Shown here piece by piece: positions 45,501 to 55,175 of a stretch of DNA of 64,000 bases; the first letter of the stretch is position 1; every line of letters begins with the position of its first letter. Origin of the DNA: Mangrovibacterium lignilyticum. Lineage in GTDB: Bacteria; Bacteroidota; Bacteroidia; Bacteroidales; Prolixibacteraceae. The notes under the pieces were generated by a model. The model was given only the letters and a program-made list of their open reading frames with translations. It did no database searches and was not told the DNA's origin. The stretch spans positions 1,426,001-1,490,000 of the forward strand of contig NZ_WKLH01000002.1 in the NCBI RefSeq assembly GCF_010882175.1, read 5' to 3'. The translations under genes were made by a program, and so were the position numbers.

Positions 45501-47738
45501 CTACTTTTCTACAAAATACCGGAGCTGGTCGAGCATGATGGGGACATCATCCTTGTCGATTCCCTGTTCCAGAAGCAGGGGTAAATCGTCGTCGAATATG
45601 GCCATAAATTCAGTTTCCGAGAAGCCGGTTTTTGAAATGGATTTCATGTAATAATCCAGCGCTGCTTTCCGGTTTCCCAGGCTCCATTGCACGTGCCCCA
45701 TGTTCATCAGGTCGTGCTGATTGGGCTCATCGTCTACCAACTTGAGGAAATAGTTTTCGGCCTGCTCTTTTTTACCGGTCAGGAACGAACACCAGCCAAT
45801 CGGTCGCCAAACTTTCTTGTTGCCGGGCTTCAGGTATTCCACTTTAAAATAGTACTTCAGCGCGTCATCAAACAGATCCAACTCAAGCAAACAATGCCCA
45901 ATATTCAAGTGGTTGGTCAAATCATCAGCATCCAGCGCTTCGGCCGCCCGGTAATACTCCAACGCTTTTGCCGGTTGCTTCAGGTTTCGGTAGCACAGGG
46001 CAATCTTCCTGAGGTTCCACAACCTGTTCAGATCATATAATTCAGCTTTCCGGTAAGCCTCTAGTGCCTTCTCAAAATGGCCCAGTTTCTGGTAACAAAA
46101 AGCTATCTTCTGGTAAAGCTCGCCTTCCTTTTCAATGGCCAACAAATATTCGAAAACGCCAATTGCTTCTTCAAAGTAATTTTTCGAGAAATAGTATTCG
46201 GCAATATTTCGCACAACAACATGATCTTCTTTCAGAATAGCGCCTAAAGTTGTTTTGTTTTGAAAATCGAACCGCCATTGAAACAAGTCTTCAAAATCAG
46301 TTCTTCGGGGATGCAGCTTGTAAAAACGATATAAATCCTGGATATATTGATTGGAAATAAACCCGGCCTTTTTACCCGGATCAGTTAATTCCTCGTCCTG
46401 CTCAATTTCCTGAAACTGGTCCATCTCGGCCTGCAGTCCCTGCAACATAAACTTCCGGTTTTCCTTCGGAATGTTTTGCATGCTCAGGCAAAACGAATAC
46501 TTATCTGAATTGCACAAAACCGGTGCAAGGCCTATGGTTTCAACGAAGCTTTTTGTCAGTTCATCGGAAAGATCGAGATTTTTATTCAACTCCGGATTTT
46601 GGGTGAAGAACGGGATAAACCAGTTGGCTATCTCACCGAAAAACGGGAACGACTTTAACATGGCAAACGAGCCCATGAACACATCGGCGCCTTCCATTTG
46701 CAATTCAGAAAACTCCTGCATTTTATCCATCAGCCCGGGCGAATCTTTGAAAATGTCCTGCCACTCCGGATTTTTATCTTCCGAAAGCCCTTCTTCCATT
46801 AAACTGTCCAGGTTGATTTTGTCTTTCAGGTTTGGACTAATCTTGATCATTTCAGGCAACAATTCCTCGCGAATCCGTTGCTGAAGTTTCTCGGTTTCCT
46901 TACTCCGGATCAGCTGAATAATGACCCGCTCCAGGTTACGTTTAAACTCCGGATCCTCATTCATAATTTTCAGCCTTCCGGTAATCTCCGCATAATAGGG
47001 CATCCGTGAGTCGTACTGGTAAAGCGTCAACAACAAGCTTACCAATGCCCGCTGGCTAACGGCCACATCATCCATTTCGTAGGCATCAAAAAGTAAGCTG
47101 AATTTCTTGTCATCGAAGTAACGCTGCAGACTCAGGGTTAAGGCGGTCACAATAAACGATTTGTAGGAACCCAATAGCGACGGACTGGCAAAAAACTTCC
47201 CGAGAAACTGAGTTTCCTTTGCAGTCAACCGGTCCTGAAACCAGAGATGGTAAAACAGCCGAAGCATTTGTTGATGGTGCTTTTGCTCATCGGCAGACTG
47301 TTCCTTATTCGCTGCAGGGTCGCTGGCCGCCTCGTCCTTTAGTTCATCGATGAGATAGAAGGATTCGAGCTCTGACAGGAAAGAATCAAAATTATTGACA
47401 AGCTGCCCTTTGAACACCCGCTTCTTTTCATATTCGATCGACGAAGCATATTTAATCCGAACAGCTTCGTTGACTTTGTCGGCCAATTCATAAGAAGAAT
47501 CGATGAGCTTGCGATAGACTTTTTGTCGCTCCGGATCCTGAATACCCTCCACGGTATATTGCAGCATAAAGTGGTATGTCTGATCCAGCTCCCGCCATTC
47601 ATCATAGAAAAGTCCCAGACCGTTTTCAGTAATTATTTTCTCCAGCAGGTCGAAAGCCGGCTTCAGTCTGCGATCTGCCAAGTGATTGCAAATCTCAATA
47701 TATTGGTTATTTCGTTCCTTGTTCGTCATAGTCTTCAT
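45501..47738 (-). CDS. Tetratricopeptide-repeat protein
   Basis: A 745-residue cytoplasmic protein. TPR units are clear in the last 250 residues (ELYQKIAFCYQKLGHFEKALEAYRKAE, LWNLRKIALCYRNLKQPAKALEYYRAAE and LNIGHCLLELDLFDDALKYYFKVE; landmarks CYQKLG, CYRNLK and HCLLEL). The first 500 residues are helical without a known motif. A second ATG lies at 47729. It is probably a scaffold; partners are unknown. Confidence 0.82.
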   Translation of the reverse strand: MKTMTNKERNNQYIEICNHLADRRLKPAFDLLEKIITENGLGLFYDEWRELDQTYHFMLQYTVEGIQDPERQKVYRKLIDSSYELADKVNEAVRIKYASSIEYEKKRVFKGQLVNNFDSFLSELESFYLIDELKDEAASDPAANKEQSADEQKHHQQMLRLFYHLWFQDRLTAKETQFLGKFFASPSLLGSYKSFIVTALTLSLQRYFDDKKFSLLFDAYEMDDVAVSQRALVSLLLTLYQYDSRMPYYAEITGRLKIMNEDPEFKRNLERVIIQLIRSKETEKLQQRIREELLPEMIKISPNLKDKINLDSLMEEGLSEDKNPEWQDIFKDSPGLMDKMQEFSELQMEGADVFMGSFAMLKSFPFFGEIANWFIPFFTQNPELNKNLDLSDELTKSFVETIGLAPVLCNSDKYSFCLSMQNIPKENRKFMLQGLQAEMDQFQEIEQDEELTDPGKKAGFISNQYIQDLYRFYKLHPRRTDFEDLFQWRFDFQNKTTLGAILKEDHVVVRNIAEYYFSKNYFEEAIGVFEYLLAIEKEGELYQKIAFCYQKLGHFEKALEAYRKAELYDLNRLWNLRKIALCYRNLKQPAKALEYYRAAEALDADDLTNHLNIGHCLLELDLFDDALKYYFKVEYLKPGNKKVWRPIGWCSFLTGKKEQAENYFLKLVDDEPNQHDLMNMGHVQWSLGNRKAALDYYMKSISKTGFSETEFMAIFDDDLPLLLEQGIDKDDVPIMLDQLRYFVEK

Positions 47739-47983
47739 TGATAATTATAAGATACAAAAAATGAAAGTATCAAAAAACACTCCATTCGCGCTAAGACTGC
47801 CAGATGGGCAGAAAGAACCAAAATCTCTTCAGCCCGTTTCGATTCCAACACATTCCCCCCGGGTGGTTCCCAGGCAGTGGGATAAAATCCATCCGCCCCG
47901 CTTAGTATTTCCAGTGCTCTCTCATACGTATGAACTACAAAACATTTTTATACCTTACAGCAGTCTAACAAAAACAAGAAACA

Positions 47984-48385
47984 ATGAAACACACAGGATC
48001 CTGTCTTTGCGGAGCGGTTACATTTGAGATTGAAGGCGATTTTCAAAGCCTCTTTTTGTGCCATTGCAGTCGTTGCCGAAAAGACACCGGCTCGGCACAT
48101 GCCGCTAATTTGTTCTCTACCACGGCCAGCATCCAATGGTTGTCGGGAGAGGATAAGGTGAAAACCTATCGGCTACCGGAAAGCCGGCACGCCAAAGCCT
48201 TCTGTACCGAATGCGGATCGGCACTCCCCAAGACTCAAGGCGGAAGTAAACTGCTGGTGGTTCCCGCTGGTTGCCTCAACTCCGATGTGCCAATCAAACC
48301 ACTCGCCCACATCTTTCTGGACAGCAAAGCCAATTGGGATTCGGAGCTGGAAAAGGTTCCAACGTTTGATCAACTACCAGAATAG
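47984..48385 (+). CDS. GFA/CENP-V-family zinc protein
   Basis: A 133-residue protein of the glutathione-dependent formaldehyde-activating (GFA) fold. Zinc ligands are visible as GSCLCGAV, CHCSRCRK and FCTECGSALP. Members include GFA and other thiol-adduct handling proteins; most have no tested activity. Divergent from the TPR gene. Confidence 0.85.
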   Translation: MKHTGSCLCGAVTFEIEGDFQSLFLCHCSRCRKDTGSAHAANLFSTTASIQWLSGEDKVKTYRLPESRHAKAFCTECGSALPKTQGGSKLLVVPAGCLNSDVPIKPLAHIFLDSKANWDSELEKVPTFDQLPE

Positions 48386-48530
48386 GGATCAGGAAAGCGC
48401 AAGCCCTTCCCGTTAAAGTCTGTCTTTAATAACGGGCCGATAGAGACATACAGCTCGAAACACTGAATCGTCAAGACTCTGCCGAGCTAAAAACAAGCGA
48501 TACTCCGCTGCCCTATGTGTATCGATTTTC

Positions 48531-48538
48531 TATCTTTG
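48531..48538 (+). promoter_or_regulatory. Promoter just upstream of pabB
   Basis: TATCTTTG, an exact TAnnTTTG box, ends 8 bp before the ATG at 48547. Transcription should start at about 48543, so the mRNA would have a leader of only a few bases or the true start would be the next ATG at 48580. Confidence 0.5.
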
Positions 48539-48546
48539 TGCACCTC

Positions 48547-49521
48547 ATGCATAGCATCGAAAAAGATATTGTTTTAAAGATGAACGAACTGGGAAAACGA
48601 AAGCAGCCTTTTGTTTTCCTGTTCGATTTTGAATGCCAGCGTGCAAAAGTGTTGGAGTGGGATGAATGTGCTCCAAAATTGCTTTGGCGAACACCGCAAC
48701 ATGCTAACTTCAGCCGGGAAAAACTGCCGCATCATCCGGTAAGCTGGCACGTTGAGCCGGTTAAACACGAGCGCTATCAACAAGCTTTTGAGCTGGTGCA
48801 ACAACACATTCATGGCGGCGACAGCTATCTGCTGAACCTGACCATGCCCAGTCGGGTCGATACAAACCTGACTTTAGAGGAAATCGCTCACAAAAGCAAT
48901 TCACCTTACCTGGTTTATTTGAAAGATGAATTTGTCTGTTTTTCGCCCGAAATTTTTGTGCGGATTGAAAATGGCCGAATTTCGTCGTACCCGATGAAGG
49001 GAACAATTGATGCCAGCTTGCCCAATGCCGAAACACTGCTAAAAACCAACCGTAAAGAAAGAGCAGAACACCACACCATTGTTGACCTAATTCGCAATGA
49101 CCTGAGTCGCGTGGCCGAGCAGGTTGAAGTAAAACGCTTTTGCTATATGGATGAGATTAACTCGAACCGGGGAAAACTCTTGCAAATGAGCTCTGAAATT
49201 ACCGGGAAACTTCCGGCTGATTATAACGACCATTTGGGCGACTTGTTTGCGGGCCTGCTTCCGGCAGGTTCCATCAGCGGAGCACCCAAAAAGAAAACCG
49301 TTGAAATTATTGAAGCTGCCGAGCAATATGAACGTGGCTGGTATACCGGTATCTTTGGCGTTTTCGATGGCGAAAATGTGGATAGTTGTGTACTGATCCG
49401 CTACCTGGAACAAAACGGCGGCCACTTCACCTTTAAAAGTGGCGGCGGTATTACCCACCTGAGTCAGTGTGAGGAGGAATACGAAGAACTGATCAATAAA
49501 GTATATGTGCCAATTACTTGA
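48547..49521 (+). CDS. pabB: Aminodeoxychorismate synthase component I (PabB)
   Basis: Converts chorismate and ammonia to 4-amino-4-deoxychorismate on the way to p-aminobenzoate and folate. The 324-residue protein (from the ATG at 48547; GTG at 48517 and ATG at 48580 are alternatives) is a chorismate-binding domain with family motifs: SPYLVYLKDEFVCFSPEIF, YPMKGTIDA, ERAEHHTIVDLIRNDLSRVA, LFAGLLPAGSISGAPKKK, FKSGGGITH. It is shorter than E. coli PabB because the N-terminal domain is reduced, as is usual in this phylum. pabC overlaps its end by 17 bp. Confidence 0.92.
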   Translation: MHSIEKDIVLKMNELGKRKQPFVFLFDFECQRAKVLEWDECAPKLLWRTPQHANFSREKLPHHPVSWHVEPVKHERYQQAFELVQQHIHGGDSYLLNLTMPSRVDTNLTLEEIAHKSNSPYLVYLKDEFVCFSPEIFVRIENGRISSYPMKGTIDASLPNAETLLKTNRKERAEHHTIVDLIRNDLSRVAEQVEVKRFCYMDEINSNRGKLLQMSSEITGKLPADYNDHLGDLFAGLLPAGSISGAPKKKTVEIIEAAEQYERGWYTGIFGVFDGENVDSCVLIRYLEQNGGHFTFKSGGGITHLSQCEEEYEELINKVYVPIT

Positions 49522-50101
49522 AACCATTAAACTGGAAAATGGCCGGCTTTTCAACCTGAAATATCATAACCGGCGAATGAATGAAGCCCGGCAAGAACTC
49601 TTCGTCGGATGCACTCCCGTTGAGCTGGAAAATGAAATTCAAGTGCCTGAAGATTGTTTAAATGGCCTTTATCGTTGCCGGGTGCTGTATGCCGAACGAA
49701 TTGAAAAGATTGAATTTATTCCGCAACATGTCCGGTCATTTTCGAGCTTAAAACTGGTCACACACGATACCATTGACTACCATTTTAAATATGCCGAACG
49801 AAGTACGCTGAACGAATTATTCGCTCAACGCGGAAATGCCGATGAAATTATCATTGTCAAAAACGGAGAAATAACCGATTGCACAATTGGGAATCTGGTC
49901 TTTTTTGATGGCCAAAAATGGCTTACTCCCACTCATCCGCTACTGAACGGAACTCAACGGCAAAAACTGCTCGAAACCGACGAGATACAAGAGAAAACGA
50001 TCCATCCCACCGACCTTTCAAGCTATCAAAAAGCAGGTATTATTAATGCCTTTTTCGACTTGGGAAACATGCCAATTATTGAAATTGAGAAAATTTCCTA
50101 A
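49505..50101 (+). CDS. PabC-like aminodeoxychorismate lyase (class IV aminotransferase)
   Basis: A 198-residue PLP enzyme of the class IV fold. The Schiff-base lysine lies in DYHFKYAERSTLNELF (landmark FKYAER), and the later DEIIIVKNGEITDCTIGNLVFF is family-typical. It would split aminodeoxychorismate into pABA and pyruvate; the position, overlapping pabB, supports this. It is shorter than E. coli PabC (269), as is common for pabB-linked forms in Bacteroidota. It completes a folate-precursor pair for the folP product at 6.3-7.2 kb. Confidence 0.85.
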   Translation: MCQLLETIKLENGRLFNLKYHNRRMNEARQELFVGCTPVELENEIQVPEDCLNGLYRCRVLYAERIEKIEFIPQHVRSFSSLKLVTHDTIDYHFKYAERSTLNELFAQRGNADEIIIVKNGEITDCTIGNLVFFDGQKWLTPTHPLLNGTQRQKLLETDEIQEKTIHPTDLSSYQKAGIINAFFDLGNMPIIEIEKIS

Positions 50102-50306
50102 ACATTAAAATTAATGTAACCAACTAGTCATCAAATCGGTAAACTGCAAACAATAGCACAGGACGGACAATATTCCGATAAATTTCTTCAGAATGTTTTT
50201 CAAGCTATTTTTTTATTACTTCATTTTTGTATTTTTCGACCAGAATAAATTCATAAAAAACGAATAACTAACGCCTTTACGGCCAACAGTATAAGGAGGA
50301 AAAAAT

Positions 50307-50696
50307 ATGGCACCGATTAGTAAACCAAGAGTTATAAAGGATTACGAAAAGTTAGAAGAAGCGATCAAAGAACAAATCAAATTGGAATACCCGAATGGGT
50401 TTAGTCAAAACCTGATCAGCTTTACCAATAAAGACGGCATGTTGGTTAGTGCACTTCCTTTTGAAACGGAAGACAAGTACTACTTGGTTCGTATGACCAC
50501 GCAGGAAGCTATCGACATTATTAGTGATGACGATGATTACGATGATGAAGGCATGTTGAAAGATGAATCTCGTGAAGCATATGAAGACAAGCACTCAGAA
50601 GAAATGGACATTCCTGATGAGGATGAAGACGAAGACGATTCGTATGATGAGGACGAAGATGATGACGATGACGATGATGATGATGACGATTTATAA
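50307..50696 (+). CDS. Conserved small protein with a poly-Asp/Glu tail and strong Shine-Dalgarno
   Basis: A 129-residue protein. Residues 1-80 are a compact domain (MAPISKPRVIKDYEKLEEAIKEQIK..MTTQEAIDIIS); the last about 45 residues are almost entirely Asp and Glu, ending in a run of aspartates before a final Leu. The tail would be disordered and could bind cations or basic proteins. It is preceded by a near-perfect AAGGAGG (50293-50299) 7 bases before the ATG, notable because most genes of this phylum lack a Shine-Dalgarno. A Bacteroidota-specific family of unknown function, I believe. Confidence 0.75.
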   Translation: MAPISKPRVIKDYEKLEEAIKEQIKLEYPNGFSQNLISFTNKDGMLVSALPFETEDKYYLVRMTTQEAIDIISDDDDYDDEGMLKDESREAYEDKHSEEMDIPDEDEDEDDSYDEDEDDDDDDDDDDDL

Positions 50697-50711
50697 GCAA
50701 GCATAAATAGC

Positions 50712-50740
50712 AAAGCCCGGTTTATTTGCCGGGCTTTTTT
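50712..50740. terminator. Bidirectional terminator between the acidic protein and DUF1015 genes
   Basis: Perfect 9-bp stem AAAGCCCGG (50712-50720) with CCGGGCTTT (50729-50737), 8-nt loop and T-run. It serves the two convergent genes. Confidence 0.85.
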
Positions 50741-50762
50741 GTATCTGTACTTATGGTTTCGT

Positions 50763-52013
50763 TTAATCCAGTTTATGGATGACTAATCCGGAACGCAATT
50801 TGGGCTCAAACCAGGTAGTCTTAGGTGGCATGATTTTTCCGGAATCGGCAATCGCAATCAGTTGTTGCATGGAAACTGGATAAAGTGCAAAAGCCACTTT
50901 CATTTCGCCGCTGTCGACCCGTTTTTGCAATTCGCCCAGTCCACGGATTCCGCCGACAAAATCAATCCGCTTAGACGTGCGCAAGTCCTGAATATTCAGG
51001 ATCGGCTCCAACGCCTGCTTCGATAAAATAGTCACATCTAAAACGCTGATGGGATCCTCGTTGTCGTAAGTATGACCTTTGGCGGTTAATTTATACCAAT
51101 CGCCAGTCAGGTACATACTAAATTCGTGCAGTTGACTCGGTTTGCATATATCCTTGCCCACTTTTTCAACCGTAAATCCTGCTTGTATTTTTTGGAGCAA
51201 GTCAGCTTCACTTAATCCGTTCAGATCTTTCACCAGCCGGTTGTAATCAATAATCTGAAGTTGATTGTCGGGGAAATGGACAGCCATGAAATAATTGTAG
51301 GATTCCGCCCCCGTGTGATTCGGATTTTGTGCCTGACGCTCCAAGCCAATCCTTGCGGCGGCGGCTGTTCGGTGATGCCCGTCGGCCACATAAGTTGCCG
51401 GTACTTTTGTTTCAAACAACCATTCAATCCGCTTATTTAATGCCTGATCGCGGATTACCCAAAAATGGTGACCAAAGCCATCTTCAGCTACAAAATCATA
51501 ATCTGCTTCGGTTTGACCAACGATTGAAGAAACAATTTCGTCGATTTCGGGAACAGCTTTGTATGAAAAGAAAACCGGCTCTATATTCGCATTTAAATAA
51601 CGTGTCAACACCATGCGGTCTTCTTCCTTATCCGGGCGTGTCAGCTCGTGCTTTTTAATGATGCCGTTGTGGTAATCGTCGCAGGATGCAGCACCAACAA
51701 TACCGTACTGGGTGCGACCATTCATGGTTTGCGCATAAATATAAAATCGAGCTTCTTCATCTTGCACCAACCAGCCTTTTTTCTGAAAAGACTTGAAATT
51801 CTCAACTGCTTTCGAATAAACTTCTTCGGTATGAAGACCAGTGCCGGGTAGGCAATCAATTTCAGCACGAGTAATATGGAGTAGCGAATTATCTTTGCCT
51901 TCAGCCATTCTGGCGGCTTCTTCCGAATTCATAACATCGTAAGGCAAACAAGCTAAATCGGTAACAATTTTTTGGGGAGGACGCAGCCCTTTAAACGCTT
52001 TTACAATAGCCAT
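50763..52013 (-). CDS. DUF1015-family protein linked to serine biosynthesis
   Basis: A 416-residue cytoplasmic protein, DUF1015 by its N-terminus (FKGLRPPQKIVTDLACLPYDVM), the central ATYVADGHHRTAAAARI with a conserved Asp-Gly-His-His-Arg, and the end region SGKIMPPKTTWFEPKLRSGLVIHKL. It is the third gene of serC-serA-DUF1015, an arrangement conserved across Bacteroidota; the activity is not known but the His-His-Arg motif suggests phosphotransfer or a ParB/kinase-like fold (inference). Confidence 0.85.
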   Translation of the reverse strand: MAIVKAFKGLRPPQKIVTDLACLPYDVMNSEEAARMAEGKDNSLLHITRAEIDCLPGTGLHTEEVYSKAVENFKSFQKKGWLVQDEEARFYIYAQTMNGRTQYGIVGAASCDDYHNGIIKKHELTRPDKEEDRMVLTRYLNANIEPVFFSYKAVPEIDEIVSSIVGQTEADYDFVAEDGFGHHFWVIRDQALNKRIEWLFETKVPATYVADGHHRTAAAARIGLERQAQNPNHTGAESYNYFMAVHFPDNQLQIIDYNRLVKDLNGLSEADLLQKIQAGFTVEKVGKDICKPSQLHEFSMYLTGDWYKLTAKGHTYDNEDPISVLDVTILSKQALEPILNIQDLRTSKRIDFVGGIRGLGELQKRVDSGEMKVAFALYPVSMQQLIAIADSGKIMPPKTTWFEPKLRSGLVIHKLD

Positions 52014-52076
52014 AACGCGTAATTTTAGTTTAGTTCGTTCCTAAAATTATAAATTCCACAGAAAATCCGGGTATAA

Positions 52077-52997
52077 TTATCTATTTACCCGAAAGGTTTC
52101 ATCTCCGTTTTCGAAGAAACCGGCAATTTGCTCAGCAGCAGCAACTCCCGCATTGGTATTCGCTTCCTGTGTTTGAGCTCCGATTTTCTTGGGTGTGAAA
52201 TAACAGCGGCCGGTAAATTTATCAGCAAAAGCATCTGCGCCGTCCGGTGCAATATCCGAAAGGTATTTCACATCGGTTCGTTGTTCCATAAAAGCACACA
52301 GATCGTCCTCATTGATCACCTCATTTCGTGCGGTGTTTACCAGGATGGCATCTTCTTTTAAGTGCTTCAAAATATCCATACTCACCGACTTCAGGTGCTC
52401 ACCTTTGGCCGGAACATGAATGGACACCACATCCGACAAAGCATACAATTCCTCCAGAGATCCGGTCACTTCCAAACCTTCGGAAGTAGCTTGTGCTTTG
52501 CTGTAACGTGTGTACACAATAACCTTCATACCGAAACCGCGGGCAATGCGATGCACATTACGAGCCACATAACCGTAGCCGTGCAAGCCCAATGTTCGCC
52601 CGCGCAGCTCACCGCCTGATTTTCCGCTGAAGAATTCACGGATACCGTAAATGGCTAAACCAATAGCCAATTCGGCTACAGCATTTGAATTTTGTCCGGG
52701 AGTGTTCATTACCACCACTGCCTTTTCTTTGGCGTAAGTGGTGTCAACATTGTCGTAACCGGCACCGGCACGAACAACAATTTTCAAGTTTTCAGCGGCG
52801 TCCAGAACGTCACGGTCAACCTTATCGCTGCGAACAATCAACGCATCGGTTGTTTTCACAGCGTCCAGTAATTCAGCTTTTGATTGATACTTTTCAAGCA
52901 AGTTGACTTCGTAACCGGCTTGTTTTATAACCTCAGAAATTTTGCTCAATGCAGAAGGAGCAAATGGTTTTTCAGTTGCAATTAATACCCTTTTCAT
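52077..52997 (-). CDS. serA: D-3-phosphoglycerate dehydrogenase-like (SerA)
   Basis: A 306-residue NAD-dependent 2-hydroxyacid dehydrogenase for the first committed step of serine synthesis. The Rossmann motif is GLHGYGYVARNV, followed by the substrate/catalytic residues R (VNTARNEVINEDDL) and Glu/His (DIAPDG near 250). No C-terminal ACT domain, so feedback by serine through that domain is not expected. It lies between serC and DUF1015. Confidence 0.9.
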   Translation of the reverse strand: MKRVLIATEKPFAPSALSKISEVIKQAGYEVNLLEKYQSKAELLDAVKTTDALIVRSDKVDRDVLDAAENLKIVVRAGAGYDNVDTTYAKEKAVVVMNTPGQNSNAVAELAIGLAIYGIREFFSGKSGGELRGRTLGLHGYGYVARNVHRIARGFGMKVIVYTRYSKAQATSEGLEVTGSLEELYALSDVVSIHVPAKGEHLKSVSMDILKHLKEDAILVNTARNEVINEDDLCAFMEQRTDVKYLSDIAPDGADAFADKFTGRCYFTPKKIGAQTQEANTNAGVAAAEQIAGFFENGDETFRVNR

Positions 52998-53022
52998 ACC
53001 TTAAAATCTTTTAATACCAGAA

Positions 53023-53054
53023 AGAAAAAGCAGGACCCCCATCCTGCTTTTTCT
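53023..53054 (-). terminator. Intercistronic terminator between serC and serA
   Basis: A 13-bp perfect stem AGAAAAAGCAGGA (53023-53035) with TCCTGCTTTTTCT (53042-53054), 6-nt loop, T-rich on the minus strand. It lies inside an operon-like pair and could attenuate transcription of serA relative to serC. Confidence 0.75.
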
Positions 53055-53064
53055 TTATTTGAAT

Positions 53065-54135
53065 TTAATTCTTTGCTTCGAATTCTTTCATCACGTCGAT
53101 CAGCGCTTTAACACTGTCAACTGGCATCGCATTGTAGATTGATGCACGGAAACCACCAACCGAGCGGTGTCCTTTCAAACCGATCATTCCTTTTGAAGTT
53201 GCGAATTCGTTGAATTCTTTTTCCAGTGCTTCAAAACCTTCAGCCATCACGAAAGTCACGTTCATGCGTGAACGATCTTCAACTGCAGGTACAGTAGGAA
53301 CGAACAATTTGTTGCGATCCAATTCAGCGTAAAGCAAATCAGATTTTTCAATATTTACTTTCTCAATCGCCTCAACACCACCTTGTTCTTTCAACCAAAC
53401 CAATGTTTGCAAACATGCATACACTGCAATTGTTGAAGGCGTGTTGAACATTGATTCACCTTTGATGTGTGTTTGGAAATCCAACATCGTTGGGATTGTA
53501 CGGCCTGTTTTGTCCAACACATCGTTTTTTACGATAACCAATGTAGCACCTGAAGGTCCCAGATTTTTCTGAGCACCAGCGTAAATCAGGTCATATTTTG
53601 CAATATCAATCGGACGACTGAAAATATCAGAAGACATATCAGCTACCAATTGCACAGGAACATCTAAATCAGTTTTGATTTCTGTACCGAAGATGGTGTT
53701 GTTTGAAGTGATGTGCAGATAATCAACATCAGCAGGCACGTCAAATGCTTTAGGGATATAATTGAAGTTTTTATCTTTTGAAGAAGCTACCTCAACAACT
53801 TCACCGAAATATTTCGCTTCTTTCATCGCTTTGGATGCCCAAGAACCTGTTGTCAGGTAAGCGGCTTTGGATTTCATCAGGTTGTAAGGAGCCATCAAAA
53901 ACTGAAGGCTGGCACCACCTTGCAAGAACAACACCGAGTAACCTTCAGGAACTTTCAGCAATTCCTTAACTAAGGCAACAGCTTCGTCCATCACAGCAAT
54001 AAACTCTTTGCTTCGGTGCGAAACTTCCATCACAGATAGTCCGGTACCGGCGAAGTCAATTGCTGCTTCAGCTACTTTTTGTTTGGTGTATTCGGGTAAG
54101 ATTGAGGGTCCCGCATAAAAATTATGCTTCTTCAT
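53065..54135 (-). CDS. serC: Phosphoserine aminotransferase
   Basis: A 356-residue PLP-dependent enzyme converting 3-phosphohydroxypyruvate to phosphoserine (also used in pyridoxine synthesis). Features: [36 protein letters not shown], the lysine motif [20 protein letters not shown], and [15 protein letters not shown]. All typical residues are present. First gene of the serC-serA-DUF1015 group. Confidence 0.94.
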   Translation of the reverse strand: MKKHNFYAGPSILPEYTKQKVAEAAIDFAGTGLSVMEVSHRSKEFIAVMDEAVALVKELLKVPEGYSVLFLQGGASLQFLMAPYNLMKSKAAYLTTGSWASKAMKEAKYFGEVVEVASSKDKNFNYIPKAFDVPADVDYLHITSNNTIFGTEIKTDLDVPVQLVADMSSDIFSRPIDIAKYDLIYAGAQKNLGPSGATLVIVKNDVLDKTGRTIPTMLDFQTHIKGESMFNTPSTIAVYACLQTLVWLKEQGGVEAIEKVNIEKSDLLYAELDRNKLFVPTVPAVEDRSRMNVTFVMAEGFEALEKEFNEFATSKGMIGLKGHRSVGGFRASIYNAMPVDSVKALIDVMKEFEAKN

Positions 54136-54333
54136 GGTATGTTATTTTAGGGTTAAAAATTATTTATTAGTAATGTTTTTTATTAATGCCTTTTCAAATT
54201 AACGGAATCAGTCGACCAATTCATCTGAGAAATATCAGAAACGGTCGTTTTTGAAGTAGTTTTACAACATGGCTACAAAACAGGTATTCAGACTAATAAG
54301 TATCATTTAAGAGGTTTTTATTTTTTAGCAAAG

Positions 54334-55059
54334 TTAGTTAACCGGAATCAAATCTCCACCGCTGAATACGGGAATAACAGATGTGAAATCAGGCTGATGG
54401 CAGAATTCAATGCAATCGTCTAATCCCTTGGCTGCCAAGCGACCTTTTTGGGCTGCTTTCTGGATGTATCCATTCAGATCGGAACTGGCAAGCGACCACA
54501 AATCGAGCGAGGCGGTAACAGCGTCACAAATCGTTTCAAATTTTCCTGAAGTCAACAATTTTTCAGCCAGTGCACCGGCAAAAACGGTATCTTCCAAACT
54601 AAAACGGTCTTTCCATGAGGCACAGAAAATCAACACCGGCGAATCCTGTGCGATTAACCATTCCGACAAAGCTGTCAAGTTCAAAAAGGAACCAACAACA
54701 ACAGCTTTCGAATGGGCCGCCATATGAATACAGCGGGTTCCGTTTGTTGTGGAATACACAATCTCCTTGCCTCTCACCTTATCGGCCGTGAAATTGAACG
54801 GTGAATTTCCGAAATCGGCAAAATCGAGCACGAAGCCATCACGCTCCGAAGCCACAATAAAACCTTGGTCTTTTTTAGCTTTAGCTTCCTCAACGGTCGA
54901 CACGGGAATAATCCGTTTAACACCATTATGCAAAGCCGTACAAATTGTAGAAGTAGCGCGGAGAATATCAACAACAACGACAATATTGTCATCGTTGGCG
55001 TGCTTGGAATACATCGCAGGAGACAAACAGGTTTCTAACCTGAGTTTAGCTTTTTTCAT
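54334..55059 (-). CDS. ComB-like 2-phosphosulfolactate phosphatase
   Basis: A 241-residue protein from the ATG at 55059; the frame extends four codons to a TTG. It has the ComB signature (VVVVDILRATSTICTAL, ERDGFVLDFADFGNSP, STTNGTRCIH, EDTVFAGAL). In archaea ComB removes phosphate from 2-phosphosulfolactate in coenzyme M synthesis; in bacteria such as this one coenzyme M is not expected, and the protein may act in sulfolactate or sulfonate metabolism (known family, inference on role). Confidence 0.8.
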   Translation of the reverse strand: MKKAKLRLETCLSPAMYSKHANDDNIVVVVDILRATSTICTALHNGVKRIIPVSTVEEAKAKKDQGFIVASERDGFVLDFADFGNSPFNFTADKVRGKEIVYSTTNGTRCIHMAAHSKAVVVGSFLNLTALSEWLIAQDSPVLIFCASWKDRFSLEDTVFAGALAEKLLTSGKFETICDAVTASLDLWSLASSDLNGYIQKAAQKGRLAAKGLDDCIEFCHQPDFTSVIPVFSGGDLIPVN

Positions 55060-55085
55060 CTTCAGCTTCAACGTTATTAGGAGCG

Positions 55086-55093
55086 CAAAGATA
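55086..55093 (-). promoter_or_regulatory. Candidate -7 box of the comB-like gene
   Basis: TATCTTTG on the minus strand (plus CAAAGATA). Transcription should begin near 55079, about 20 nt before the ATG at 55059. Confidence 0.5.
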
Positions 55094-55110
55094 ATTGAAG
55101 TCGAGAGATA

Positions 55111-55138
55111 AAAAAACCCGTCAATCTAAATTGACGGG
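55111..55138 (-). terminator. Terminator of gcvT
   Basis: Stem CCCGTCAAT (55117-55125) with ATTGACGGG (55130-55138), 4-nt loop, followed on the minus strand by T7. Close behind the gcvT stop. Confidence 0.85.
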
Positions 55139-55175
55139 AGAAGGTTAACTATAGTTGTAAGTCTGCCCTTTCCGA

